From positions 16,103,001 through 16,167,000 of the forward strand of contig CM072806.1 in the NCBI GenBank assembly GCA_037013495.1: DNA of 64,000 bases. Reading direction: 5' to 3'. The notes under the pieces are model-generated. The model saw nothing but the letters and a program-made list of their open reading frames with translations. It did no database searches and was not told the DNA's origin. The DNA comes from Hippophae tibetana. Taxonomy: Eukaryota > Streptophyta > Magnoliopsida > Rosales > Elaeagnaceae. Shown here in pieces: positions 11,560 to 23,082 of the stretch (its first letter is position 1; the number at the start of each line of letters is the position of its first letter). The position numbers and the translations under genes were made by a program.

Positions 11560-11910
11560 TTGGATTCTAAATTATTATCACTCTGGATGCTGAAAGGGTT
11601 GTGTGCCTTTTTGCATAAGGATAAGCCCATTAAGAAAATAATGCAGGGAATATAACGATCAAATTATAGATTCTAGACCGAAATCACTATAGGCATCAAA
11701 GACGTTGTGTACCCAATTCATTTTTACACATTGTCTAAATCATGAACCCCAATCACTATGGTATCGAAGGGGTTGTGTGCCTACATTATTTTCTACACAG
11801 GACTTAGTCCATTAAGATAATGGTATGGGAAGGCACACCGTACTTTGTTCCTAGTAAGACTTAATCACTGCTAAGTCTTATATGGTAACGTGCATTATGT
11901 ATTATTTGAA
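11560..11910. repeat. Degenerate tandem repeats of roughly 85 bp
   Basis: Three or four imperfect copies share the order TCACTATGG-, GGTTGTGTGCC- and CCATTAAGATAATG-like words. The array is old and its boundaries are fuzzy. Confidence 0.5.
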
Positions 11911-12011
11911 GAGTGAGATTCCTATACATTGATTCCTCATAGGGTGGTAATCACTACATGGTTTTCGTGGAAGATGTGACGTTTTTGACTCTGTGTAGGA
12001 CAAAGTGAAGC

Positions 12012-12280
12012 TACATGTCTAGCTCTCTTGGGGTTGGGATTGTACATGGATTGGAGTAAAGATTTGGCCTTTTAGATCTAGTGCAAGCTTGAGTGAAAAT
12101 GTACGTCAATTCTACATATGATAATGGTCATTGCTCGAATTTTAGTAAATATGTAGTCTTCTAGATCCAATGTAAATTTGAGTGATGTTATATGTCGAGC
12201 TCGCGTGAGGTAGTGATCACTATATGGATATGAGTAAAGGTGTGGCCTTCTAAATTCAATACATGTCTGAGTCTGTAGTT
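12012..12280. repeat. Three degenerate tandem repeats of about 89-90 bp
   Basis: Copies start at about 12012, 12102 and 12191. Each runs from a TACATGTC-like word through a GAGTAAAGATTTGGCC-like word to a GAGTGA- or GAGTCTG-like end. Together with the two preceding arrays it makes 11.1-12.3 kb a block of decayed satellite-like DNA. Confidence 0.6.
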
Positions 12281-12725
12281 GGGTCTAGTTGCAAGTTCTA
12301 TAAACCTTAACTCTACGTTGTAATGATTTTGTTGATTCTTATTCTGTGCTAAGTGCTTTGAAGGTAGAGCATAACATTTTGAGGTGAAAAGGAGATTCAT
12401 TGCATAAGTGCCAAGATGGTTACATTGTTTTGAATGTTCCTTCTAGTTGGAACATACATGGAAGTGGCAATTGACTTCCTAAGTCGGGATGAAGAACTAG
12501 TTAGCCAATGTTTCTTTTACAAGTTTTCCAAAGTGTGAACTTGGATGAATTTTTTTTAATACTGTAAGATTTATGTTAGTGTTGATGATATTCGTGAACA
12601 AAACATATAATTATAACCTTACTTTCTAGGTGTGTCTTAAAAGAATATTTTCAAGCTGAAGAAACTATCAAACCTCAACAATAACATATAATGTATATTT
12701 CTATTTTTTTACATGTTAGATTGTA

Positions 12726-12805
12726 AAACAATGTGAAAATAGGCTACTTAATCGATCCAGTAGTGAAACAATGTGAAAATAGGCCACTCAATCGATCCAG
12801 TAGTG
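12726..12805. repeat. 40-bp tandem duplication
   Basis: Units 12726-12765 and 12766-12805 differ at two positions. They contain an ATCGATCCAGTAGTG word. No gene signal is present. Confidence 0.9.
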
Positions 12806-14888
12806 ACTACATTGATTGAGCAATATTACTTTAAATAAAATGATTTTAATACATTACTAGTTCGATTGAAGGATTTGAGGCCTAGATTAATTAAGTTTAA
12901 TGATCGGATTAATCCACCTTTTTTGAGTATTAATTAAATGATCAGTGGATTGATCGAGAGGATGATCGATCGACTTATATACTCAATTGATGAAGCACTT
13001 GGTTAAATCGATCAAGCTGTGAGATCTTTGAATTTAATATCTATTTCTATTATAAGTAGGATTGGCTTTTTATAGTATTGTCTTCATTTCTTAAAAGTAT
13101 TTTAACTAATTTTATAGACAACATGGTGATTTCACTTTAACCTAATGCACTTCAAACTATTCTATAAATAAAAACCTAAACACTTAATATATATTTTGTA
13201 TTAAATTCAAGAATCTTACCATAAACAGCTTAATCTAAATTTAAATTGAACTAATTGTGTTCTAATTGTGCCCATTTGACTTTCCATCACTTTTCCTCGT
13301 TTTTATTTTGTTTTGAAGATGGAAAGAAACCCCACCCAAGGTCTTTTTTTAAACTATTGGTATGGACAAAATGCCAAACTCTTTATATTATGGACCTTAA
13401 GAAACACAGGAAGAAGATTTAGATATGGGCAATAATATGTGAATATTTTCTTGGATAATTGGTAATTTTTTCAAGTGTTAACTACTTTTATGAAATGTTT
13501 TTTTTCCTATTTGTAGAAGCGATTATGTTACATTAACATGTATGCTCAAATTGTTGATGACTATGGTTACAAGTTCTTCAAATGCATTGTTTGATTACCT
13601 ATCATGTGATATATATGTTCAGCTCATAAATGGTTTTCGAAATTGACTTAAGAAAGAGAAAGAAGATAAGTAGAGAGAGAAAGAGCGAGAGAAAATTAAA
13701 AGATTAAGAAAAGATTGAATATTATAATTATTGTTTTAGTTGTAATTTGGGTGTGTTTATATTTTAGGTATGTTAATGCAATTTGTCATTGTTTCCTCAT
13801 CAACGGTTCGAGAAAAAACCATGTGTTCTAATGTCTAAACAAAGTAAAAGTGGGGATATGAGGTTAAAGAAAGTACAAAATGATTAGGAGGAAGATACAA
13901 GGTATGAGTTAAAAAAAGTTAAACATATATTTAAGAACATAAAAATGATGAAAAAATTATTAATGTTTTAAAATATCACAATATATTTTATTAAAAGCCC
14001 AAGTATAAATCATGTGTGGATGATTCATAATAAAATTGATATATTGTTTTAAATGTAAAAATTACTAAAATATTATCTAAAAAAAATAAAGATAAAAGTT
14101 TTAGAAGTCTTATTATCATGTGAAATAGATCAATTTAATCCTATAATTTATGAAAATAATGTATTTTAGTGTAAAAATGCATTTAGTCTTGTGGCCAAAC
14201 CTTATAAATTTAAGGGTTTTAGGATCCTATTATTAGGTTAAATGTGTTAATTTAATATCATAATTTATATATATGTCAATATAGTCCTACAATGAAAATA
14301 ATGTATTTTGATAATTTATAAAAATAAGTTATTTTAGTGTAAAAATACACTTTAGTATTAGGACTAAATGGCATAAATTTAAGTAATTATAAAAATAAAA
14401 TACTTATTTTTAATAATTATGTATATAAATATGCTCATTTTTCATAATAAAAAGATTTATAGTATTTAATTCAAAAATAACATAATTAAATTAACCTATT
14501 TTATATAAAAATATTACCATAATTAACCGTCATCTATAAAATATATATAAAAAAAATTAAATTAAATACTATCAAAATAACGAGTTGAATCTATTTATTT
14601 TTTAAGTTTCAACTGGTACTACAGAAAATGTCCATGTAATACGAAAAAAATTTAAACACCGAACACAATCCAACGAAAAAGACAATATAATAGTAATATT
14701 ATTTATTATTTTTAAATATAATTTTAATAAATTAAATTATTTTTTATCTATACATTTTATTAAAAAATTATTTTTTCAAAAAATATTTATAATAATTTTA
14801 AATTTTATTAATTTAAAATATAACATTTATTTAATTTATAAACAGTTGCCTAGTCAACAACTCAAATTCGATGTACCGATTTTCGGAT
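12806..14888. other. AT-rich spacer
   Basis: No coding or RNA gene seen. There is a purine-rich GA tract at about 13650-13710 and some weakly repeated AATGTATTTTAGTGTAAAAAT-type words at 14150-14350. Confidence 0.5.
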
Positions 14889-15008
14889 TGGTTGAATCTA
14901 GAGACATTATTGATCGTTGGTGTTGTATGATTGATACAATAGTTAATTTGGTTGAATCGAGAGACATTATTGAGTGTTGGTGTTGTATGATTGATAACAT
15001 AGTTAATT
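14889..15008. repeat. 60-bp tandem duplication
   Basis: Units 14889-14948 and 14949-15008 share nearly all bases, including GAGACATTATTGA and GTTGTATGATTGATA words, with a few substitutions. Confidence 0.85.
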
Positions 15009-15693
15009 ATGATTAACAGGGATAAAATTAATAACGATTATTTTTATTAATATTATTAAATAAATTATTATTCATAAAAATAATTATTACATTACAGTAT
15101 CATTGCCTAAATTAGTGCATGAATTTTTATTTAGATGACAAATACTTAATATTTATTTAATAAAGGAAATTAATATAATTACTGTATAAGTATGTTTACT
15201 CGCCGTTACTAAATATACAGAATGCTTTGTAACTACGGATTAATATTAAAAATTATTATTTCTAAGCAAATCATTAAGGGTGTGAAAAATAATTGATGAT
15301 TCCATTGATCCAAAAATTTGACAAAATTTATTAAATTATGAATTATTTTAAATAGATAATAAGATTTAATTTGATTGACTTAAAAAGTTTTCAATCTATT
15401 AAAATTACCTATTAATTTATAGGTTTTTTTTATGTAGTCTATTATAATTATATTTGATTAAAATTATATATATTTATATTTTATACATATATTATTCTTT
15501 TAAAAAAATCGTAACTTTTTGTAAGTAATTCTTGTTCATTTACTAAGCATATAAAATTGATAAAAGATTTTCATCTCATTAGAGTTCCCTTCCACGTTTA
15601 TGACTTAATTTTTTATTCATATTTAACTTAATTTTTTATTCATATTTAATTTAATAATGTAATACTCTTTGTTCATTACTTTACTTATAAAAT
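15009..15693. other. AT-rich spacer with a repeat of the insertion-site sequence
   Basis: No gene. The text around 15535-15595 (ATATAAAATTGATAAAAGATTTT and onward) resembles what is formed by joining the left flank (15665-15693) to the right flank (22496-22550) of the copia element, so the target site was itself one copy of a local duplication. Confidence 0.5.
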
Positions 15694-16123
15694 TGTTGGA
15701 AACTTACACAAATTCACGATAAGTTAGACTTATGAGAAAACAAGAATAGAAAAATAACACACAAATTTGATAACGGAGTTCAGCCAATCTTGCTTACGTC
15801 TCCGGATCTCCTGCAGATTTTTTTACTGAAAGATGAGAAATTACACAAGGTATTTACAACATTCACAACTCACAACCTAATTACACCCAAGAAAATTACT
15901 CTCAATTTTCTCTCACAAAAGTTTTTCTCTCCATTGGAATAAACACTTTGGATGATTAATTCATTACAATTACACATCTATTTATATAAAAATTCATTCC
16001 TTGAATTACTCCTTAAATTAATGGTTCCTTGAATTGCTCCTTGAATTAAGCTCCATATTTTACTCTTTATTTTGCTTCATGTTTTGCTCCTTAAATTAAG
16101 GAGCTTTATAACAATCTCCAACA
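15694..16123 (-). repeat. 3' LTR of the Tork-like element (430 bp)
   Basis: It runs from TGTTGG to CCAACA on the plus strand, bordered at 16124 by the complement of the polypurine tract. It is shorter than its partner because it has fewer TTTTGCTCC-like units near the end. Confidence 0.9.
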
Positions 16124-16194
16124 ATCTCCCACTTGAAGACTGATTTCAATCTATCTTCACAACTCGATCAATGCAGCAACTTTTCTAGTCTTTG

Positions 16195-18116
16195 TTACTC
16201 TAGCAGACCAACTGAAGTTGAGCACAACTTCAGTTTGTCAATAGTCACCACCTTTGTTAACATATCTGCTGGATTTTTGCTTCCTTGAATCTTCTCCAGT
16301 ATTAACACATCATCTTTCAATAGAGATCTAATGATGTGATAACAAAGTCTAATATGCTTGGTTCTAGAATAAAATGTTGAATTCTTCGCTAAGTGTATTG
16401 CACTTTGACTATCACTATGTAGAACATTCTTCTCCTATTTGAATCTCAGCTCAATTAACAAACCTTGAAGCCATATCATTTCTTTACTAGCTTCAGTTAC
16501 TGCTACATACCCAGCTTCTGTAGTGGATAGAGTGACAATTTTTTGTATTTGTGACATCCAACTAACAGCTATAATTCCAACAGTAAATATATAACTCGTG
16601 GTGCTTCTTCGATGATCAACTTCACCTCCAAAGTCTACATCTACGTACCCTTGTACTTTTAACTCTCCTTTACTAAAGTACAAGCACTTTTCTGTGGTGC
16701 CTCGCAGATACCTCAAAATCCACTTGACTACTTCCCAATGAGTTTTCCTTGGATTTGACATAAATCTGCTAACAACTCCCACTACATGGCCAATATCTGG
16801 TCTCGTACATACCATTGCGCACATCAAACTTCCAATGGCTGAGGCATAAGGAACCTTAGCCATGAATTCTCTCTCTTCATCTGTCTAAGGGGATTGATCC
16901 TTGGATAGGCGAAAATGACTGGCCAAGGGTGTGCTAACTGGCTTGGCATCGCCCATGTTGAATCTATGCAAAACACGATTGATGTACTCTGCCTGAGATA
17001 ACTGCAAAGATCTTTTATTCTTATTTCTTGTGATTTGCATTCCAAGAATCTTTTTTGCTGGACCTAAGTCTTTCATGTCAAACTCCTTTGACAATTGCTG
17101 CTTCAACCTTTTAATATCATCCATATCTAAACCTGCTACTAACATATCATCAACATAAAGTAGTAAAATGATATAACTGGACCTATATCTCTTGAAGTAG
17201 CAACAATGGTCAACATTGCACTTTTGGAAACCTTCCTTGTGCATGAAGCTGTCAAACTTTCTGTACCATTGTCTCGGGGCTTGTTTTAGGCCATACAAAC
17301 TCTTCTTAAGTCTGCACACCATGTTCTTCTTCCCTTTTTCTGAGAAACCTTCTAGCTGGTACATGTATATCTCTTCATCTAAATCTCCATGAAGGAATGC
17401 AGTCTTCACATCCAACTATTCAAGATGAAGATCTTCAATGGCTACAATACTCAATACTGATCTGATAGTATTGAGCTTCACAATGGGAGCGAAAATGTCA
17501 GTGTAGTCAACTCCTTCTTTCTGTTGAAACCCTTTGACAACTAGGCGGGTTTTGTATCTCTTGGAACCATCATGCTCATCTTTCATCCGGTACACCCATT
17601 TGTTGTGAAATGCCTTCTTTCCCATAGGTAACTCAACTAGTTCCTATGTCTGGTTGGAGATGAGAGATTTCATTTCTTCTTTCATAGCAACCTCCCACTT
17701 GTTGGAATCTCGAGTCTGACAAGCTTCATCATAGCATTCAGGCTCCCATTCATCAGTTAGCAACATATAGTTCATGTATCTCCTGTTAGGCATATGAGGT
17801 CGAGAAGACCTTCTCAATATATGGGACATAATCTGCATCTACAAATACTGACTCATTCTGCTCTTAGTCATTGGCGTCTATTTTATGCATGTCCTTATAC
17901 ATCACCCTTTCGTTGAAAATCATATCTCTACTACGGATAACTTTCTTCTTTTCGTCATCCCAAATATGGTAGCCAAACTCATCCTCACCATAGCCGATGA
18001 ATGTGCATTTGTTGGATTTGGGATCAAGCTTATTCCTGCCTTGATCACTGATATGCACAAATGCTACACAGCCAAAAACTTTTAGATGTGATAGTTTTAC
18101 CTCATTTCCGCTTCAT
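16195..18116 (-). pseudogene. Tork-like pol, C-terminal half (integrase tail, RT, RNase H)
   Basis: This continues the polyprotein after the nested insertion. The order on the minus strand is integrase C-terminal region with LKVFGCVAF (about 18030-18100), linker, RT with the MDVKTAFLHG motif (from 17415) and the catalytic YVDDM motif (about 17147), RNase H (16863-16435 and onward), and a tail with DMLTK that ends at TAA 16195-16197. In-frame stops occur at 18113-18115, 17861-17863, 17644-17646, 17416-17418, 16885-16887 and just below 16435. The frame itself is otherwise kept, so decay is mainly by nonsense change. Not functional as it stands. Confidence 0.9.
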
Positions 18117-18121
18117 ACCTC
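18117..18121. repeat. Target-site duplication ACCTC (left copy)
   Basis: ACCTC at 18117-18121 repeats at 19908-19912. It corresponds to GAGGT on the coding strand of the integrase region. Confidence 0.8.
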
Positions 18122-19907
18122 TATTGCGTGTCTTTCAACACACAAAAACGTGCAAGTATACACGGTCACAAGTAATAAAATTTGTAAGTAAAGTATCGTT
18201 CCCACGGAGATTTGTAACTATAGTTTGTTGATTACTAAAATTGTCTCAATCTGATTTTATTCAAAACATTCGTTGGATGTAGCAAATGTAAGAAAATAGT
18301 TTAAACAAAAAATAAAAGAAATCTAGGATTGCAATTTTTCACCAAATTAATCAACTCAAATCATTTTATTTTCTTATGATTTATATTTTTTAGTACATTT
18401 AATTTGTCAACCGAAAACTTCTATTTTTATTCATACATCTCTTCCGAGCTCCGTACAAACACACCTCGTTAAATTAATTCACTATATCTCTATGAGAATT
18501 AAATTCACCGAAATTCATTACGTTTTAAGTTTTCAAATGGCCACACATACAATTAGGGTATATTCCTATCCTTCATCATACATGTCATTCTATTTACGAG
18601 CAATATACACAAGAATGCCTCTTCCAAGTTTATTCATGTGCCACAGATCATTTCGATAAGATTCATAAATAATCAAAAAGCATTAAACACAAAATAGAAC
18701 GAACAAATCGAACGTCTTATAAATCTATCAAAAATAATTAAAATAAAAACATCATAAATTTAGATCAAATACAACCCTAGAAAAATTAATTTACTTCATA
18801 AAATTAAAATAAAAATTACAACACATACAGAAAATTAAGATGAAGAAGAAGGAAAATTAAAACAACACTTAGAACAAACATTTGGCACACGCAGAACACA
18901 ACAAAAGCCAAAAAAATGGCTTCTCCGTGTTCTGCCGTCCAAAACCGAGCACCCCAAAAATTACAAACTAAAAAAACTCTCTAAAACTCTCATCTTATCT
19001 CCTATTTATACCCAAAAATAATACATCTAAAATATTACATTTTTTATTTTATTTTTTTAATAAAACGCGTAATAATTTTTTATCGAAAAATTAAATAACG
19101 CGTATCGAAAATCGGATCGAAAATATTAAATAAATTCATGCGTGAGACAGGGGCGCCGATTCTGCATTTTTTAATTCATTATGTGTGCCACGTGTCAGCG
19201 TCTGATTCGCTGAAATGAATTAACACGGACACGTGGCAGCTTCTCATTGGACGCTGGAAACGGCGCCGGCGACAACAAAGCACGGACGAAAACGTCCACA
19301 TACGGGCGCGATCCTGCGCTTTCGTGCTCATCGTAACATGCCACGTGTCGTTACATGATTGGCTGAAAAATAAAGTGGGACACGTGTCAGTTGCTGATTT
19401 GAGGAATGGATTCAAAAGGAACACGTGGCAGATTCTGATTGGAGGAAAATCTGGGCGCACGCTGAGATCAGCGCACGGGATCAGAGGCGTGCGTACGTGG
19501 GGGACAGCGGCTGACGCGTCAGAGAAGTGGGTCCCACGTGCACGCCGACCTGCGCGGCCGGTGGGCCCCACTCGGGCGCCGAGTCGCGTGCACAAATCTG
19601 CACCCACGCGATCTGGTCGGGCGTGAATGGCACGCGCGGATCTCAATCGTTTCGTCTTTGATCGGATGGTCCACGTTTTGCGCGTGCATGATGGCGCGTG
19701 GTCTTCTTACCTGCGCAGAAATTTAAACTTTAATTAATTGGATTTTTGCCCACAAATTTATTTCAATACAAATTATTTAATTTTATTAAAATATATAAAA
19801 AACAGTAAATACTAATTTATTAAACTAAAATTAACTAAAAACATTGAAAACATAGCAATTATAATTAATAAAATAGGTGAAAATAACTATATAAAATACA
19901 GTTATCA
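18122..19907 (-). mobile_element. Nested 1786-bp insertion, candidate solo LTR of a Tat-like gypsy element
   Basis: It splits the copia integrase exactly between two copies of ACCTC. On the minus strand it begins TGATAACTGTA and ends CACGCAATA. It has no protein domain and no internal LTR pair. Its far end carries a phrase around 18140-18220 (GTGCAAGTATACACGGTC, ATCGTTCCCACGGAGATT) that I recognise as common in plant gypsy-type LTRs. A GC-rich core with G-box repeats lies at 19140-19720. A 5-bp duplication suits an LTR-type integrase. The class is an inference; a non-autonomous element remains possible. Confidence 0.55.
19185..19545. repeat. G-box-like repeats, ACACGTGKCAG type
   Basis: CACGTG cores occur near 19190, 19231, 19342, 19381, 19422 and 19534, several followed by a CTGATTGG-like tail. 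They sit in a G+C-rich block unlike anything nearby. Open frames on both strands here come from the GC content and match no protein family. Confidence 0.7.
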
Positions 19908-19912
19908 ACCTC
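19908..19912. repeat. Target-site duplication ACCTC (right copy)
   Basis: Pairs with 18117-18121 across the 1786-bp insertion. Confidence 0.8.
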
Positions 19913-21808
19913 CTCTGGTATTCTATGCTCCAATGGAACAGATGGGCCTCGGTTGATCAAGTAAGCTATCGTGTTGACTGCTTCTGCCCATAACTGCTTC
20001 GGTAGACCTGACTATATACGAATGCTTCTGGCTCTTTCTGTCAACGTTCGGTTCATACACTCAGCAACACCATTGTGTTGAGGCGTGCCTGGCATAGTTC
20101 TTTCCATTATGATCCCGTGCTCATAGTTGAAATTTTTGAATCTGGTGTCTTCATATTCACCACTATTATCGATTTTGAGTTTTTTGATCTTTAAACCCGT
20201 CTCATTTTCCACCATAGCTTTCCATCTTTTGAAAGCCTCAAATACTTCAGACTTATGCTTTAGAAAGTAAACCCATACCTTCCGAGAGTCATCATCGATG
20301 AAAGTCATGAAGTAGTGTTTCTCACCAATAGATGAGAAGATCGTTAGTCCCCAAACATCAGAGTGAATAAGCTCTAGCCTTTCCTTCTTTGGGGTTCTAC
20401 CACTTGTCTGAAAGCTGACTCTCTTTTGCTTTCCAAGTATGCAATCTTTGCACATGTCCATCTTTACAGACTGTAGACTTGGAAGTTTTCCTTTTGAGTG
20501 CATAATCTTCATCCCTTTCTCACTCATGTGGCCTAGTCTTTGGTGCCACAGATTTGGTGTTTCATTGTATGCTGCAATTGTGATTGAACAACGTGCCTCT
20601 ATTGTCATGTAAAGAGTGCCACTTTTCTTGCCTCGAGAAACTGTCATTGCACCCTTTGAGATCTTCCAATCATCACCATGGAAGATCATAGTGTAGCCTT
20701 CACTGGCCAACTGCCCTACTGAGATTAAGTTCCTTCTGAGGTCGAGAATATGCCTGACATCCTTCAGCTCCCAAACAGACCCGTTCAACTTAATCTTCAC
20801 TACACCTTTGCCAATAATAGCAAATGGTTGATCATCACCAAGATATACATTTCCAAGGTTTCTGAGGACATATTTCTCGAAGAATTCTTTCTGTGAAATA
20901 GCATGAAACGATGCTCCAGAGTCTAACACCCAAAATTCTTCCTTGCTCTCCAATGAGCATATCAATGCATCATCCCCTCCTGAGGTGGAAGTAACATTTG
21001 CCTCTGCCTTCACTTGTTTGTCCTTTGGTGCACTCTTGCACTGATTTTTGTAGTGCTCAGTTCTTCCACAATTCTAACACTCGATAGTCTTCGAGCTATG
21101 GGAATTATTAGGATTCCTGGATTTGGACCTCCTGTCCTTTGATCTACCTCGGTAGTCTGTTCTGCCACGTCCATTCCCTTTGGTTGAATTTCTTTCTCTT
21201 GACTCTGTATGCAAAACTGAAGAAGTTGACGATTCACCTGACTCTCTACGTCGGATCTCTTCACTGAGAACCAAATCACGAACATCGTCAAATTTCAACT
21301 TATTGCTTCCTGACGAGCTACTCACAACCGTGACAGTAGCATTTCAGCTTTCTGGTAGATAAGAGAAAAGTATCAATGCTCGTACTTCTTCATCGAATTC
21401 AATTTCCACTGAACTCAACTAGGTTGTGACTGTGTTGAGTTCATTGAGATGTTGAGCTACCGATGCGCCTTTCGTCATCCGCAAATTGAAAAAATGCCTC
21501 ATCAAGTGCACTTTGTTTGAGGCTGATGGCTTCTCATACATATTAGAGAGAGCTGCCATAAGACCCACCGTGGTCTTATCCTTTGCTATGTTGAAAGCAA
21601 CATTACGGGATAACGTCAATTGAATAACTCTGAGGGCTTGTCTATCTAGAAGATTCCAATCTTCTTCCTTCATAGCCTCTGGCTTCTTGCTTGAGATAGG
21701 TTGATATAGATTTCTTTAATACAGATAATCCTTTATCTGCATTTTCCAAAATCTGAAATTTGTGCCATCTAATTTCTCAAGTTTCACTTTTCCTTCATCT
21801 ACGACCAT
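19908..21808 (-). pseudogene. Tork-like gag-pol, N-terminal half (gag, protease, integrase)
   Basis: A likely gag start ATG is at 21806-21808. It is followed on the minus strand by a KLDGTNFRFWKMQ gag motif, the UBN2-type gag body (21673-21419), a serine/arginine-rich segment, and a CCHC zinc knuckle with a stop in its second position (TAG 21074-21076). Next come protease with the active-site string DSGASFH (about 20920), the integrase zinc site (HxxxH and CxxC, about 20540-20440), and the catalytic core up to 20012. A further stop lies at 20009-20011 and one at 21716-21718. Coding runs directly up to the nested insertion, showing it landed in a then-recognisable gene. Confidence 0.9.
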
Positions 21809-21999
21809 TGCTCCCACTCAAATCTGACTTCCTTCGGATCGTTTTTGACTATTCATGCAAACCACCGTGTATTAGAACACCTCCGTCGACAAACCAATAT
21901 CGCCAACAAAATTTCACTATTCACGTAATTCACTATTCATGTAAATAGTAATCTTACAAAAAATTGACAAGAATCACCACCAATAGCTTTGATACTAGT

Positions 22000-22495
22000 T
22001 GTTGGGAAATTACATAAATTCTCGATAAGTCAGACTTATAAGAAAGCAAGAATAGAAAAATAACACACAAATTTGATAATGGAGTTTGGCCAATCTTGCT
22101 TACGTCTCCGGACCTACTGCAGATCTTTTACTGGAAGAGGAGAAATTACACAAGGTGTTTACAACACTCACAACTCACAACTCACAACCCAATTATACCC
22201 AAGAAAATTACTCTCAATTTTCTCTTACAAAAGCTTTTCTCTCCATTAGAATGAACACTTTGGATGATTAATTCATTACAATTACACATTTATTTATAGG
22301 AAAATTTATTCCTTGAATTACTTCTTAAATTAATGGTTCCTTGAATTGCTCATTGAATTAAGCTTCATGTTTTGCTCCATGTTTTGCTCATTGTTTTACT
22401 CCTTATTTTGCGCCATATTTTGCTCCTTGTTTTACTCCTTATTTTGCTCAATGTTTTGCTCCTTAAATTAAGAAGCTTTATAATAATCTCCATCA
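22000..22495 (-). repeat. 5' LTR of the Tork-like element (496 bp)
   Basis: Homologous to 15694-16123. Between about 22365 and 22460 it has extra tandem copies of a 14-15 bp TTTTGCTCCWTG-like unit, which accounts for most of the 66-bp length difference. Its outer end reads CCATCA where the partner has CCAACA. Confidence 0.9.
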
Positions 22496-23051
22496 TAAAG
22501 TTGATAGAAGATTTTAATATCACTAAGAGTTCCTTTCCATATTTTTGAATTAATAGTTAATTTTATAAAAAAATTATTTATATTGAATTTAATTTTATTG
22601 AATTTTAGTATTTGTATTATTATTGTGATATTTATAGTTTTATTATACATCAAATACTTATATGTTAATTTTTGATAAAAAAAAATTAAATTATATAGTT
22701 AAAAACAATCCAAAAAGAAATAAAGATATTATAGATGAGATTTATTTGATTTGATCTATTTAATTAATAAATTAGATTAAATTAAATTAACTCAAAATCA
22801 ATATTTCTATTTGATGAATACGGTTATTACTAATCATATTAGGTAATAATTAGAAATAAAAAATATTATTTATGCTTTAACTTCGATAAGTAATACACTA
22901 ATGTGAATGAATTTATAAAATATAAGATAAAATGTAATAAATTTTATGATAAGAAAACAAATTATAGTGTTAAACAAAAACAAATTCAATAATATTAATA
23001 CGATAATATTATAATATATTTTATAATAATAACTGATTAATGCATCTTATT

Positions 23052-23082
<31 letters not shown>

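Larger units (their letters stand above)
15694..22495 (-). mobile_element. Ty1/copia element, Tork/TNT1-like, with LTRs and a nested insertion
   Basis: LTRs at 15694-16123 and 22000-22495 start TGTTGG on the plus strand and are clearly homologous. A primer site resembling TGGTATCAAAGC in reverse complement lies at 21984-21999, and a polypurine tract (AAGTGGGAGAT on the minus strand) abuts the left LTR. The full gag-protease-integrase-RT-RNase H order is present on the minus strand but is cut by about ten stops and by a 1786-bp insertion at 18122-19907. The flanks read TAAAAT on the left and TAAAG on the right, close to but not a clean 5-bp target duplication. The domain wording fits the Tork/TNT1 branch. 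Confidence 0.92.

Noticed and set aside
19179..19646. Long open frames on both strands (155 and 100 codons)
   Set aside because: They come from the GC-rich G-box repeat region of the nested insertion; arginine/alanine-rich with no protein-family match.
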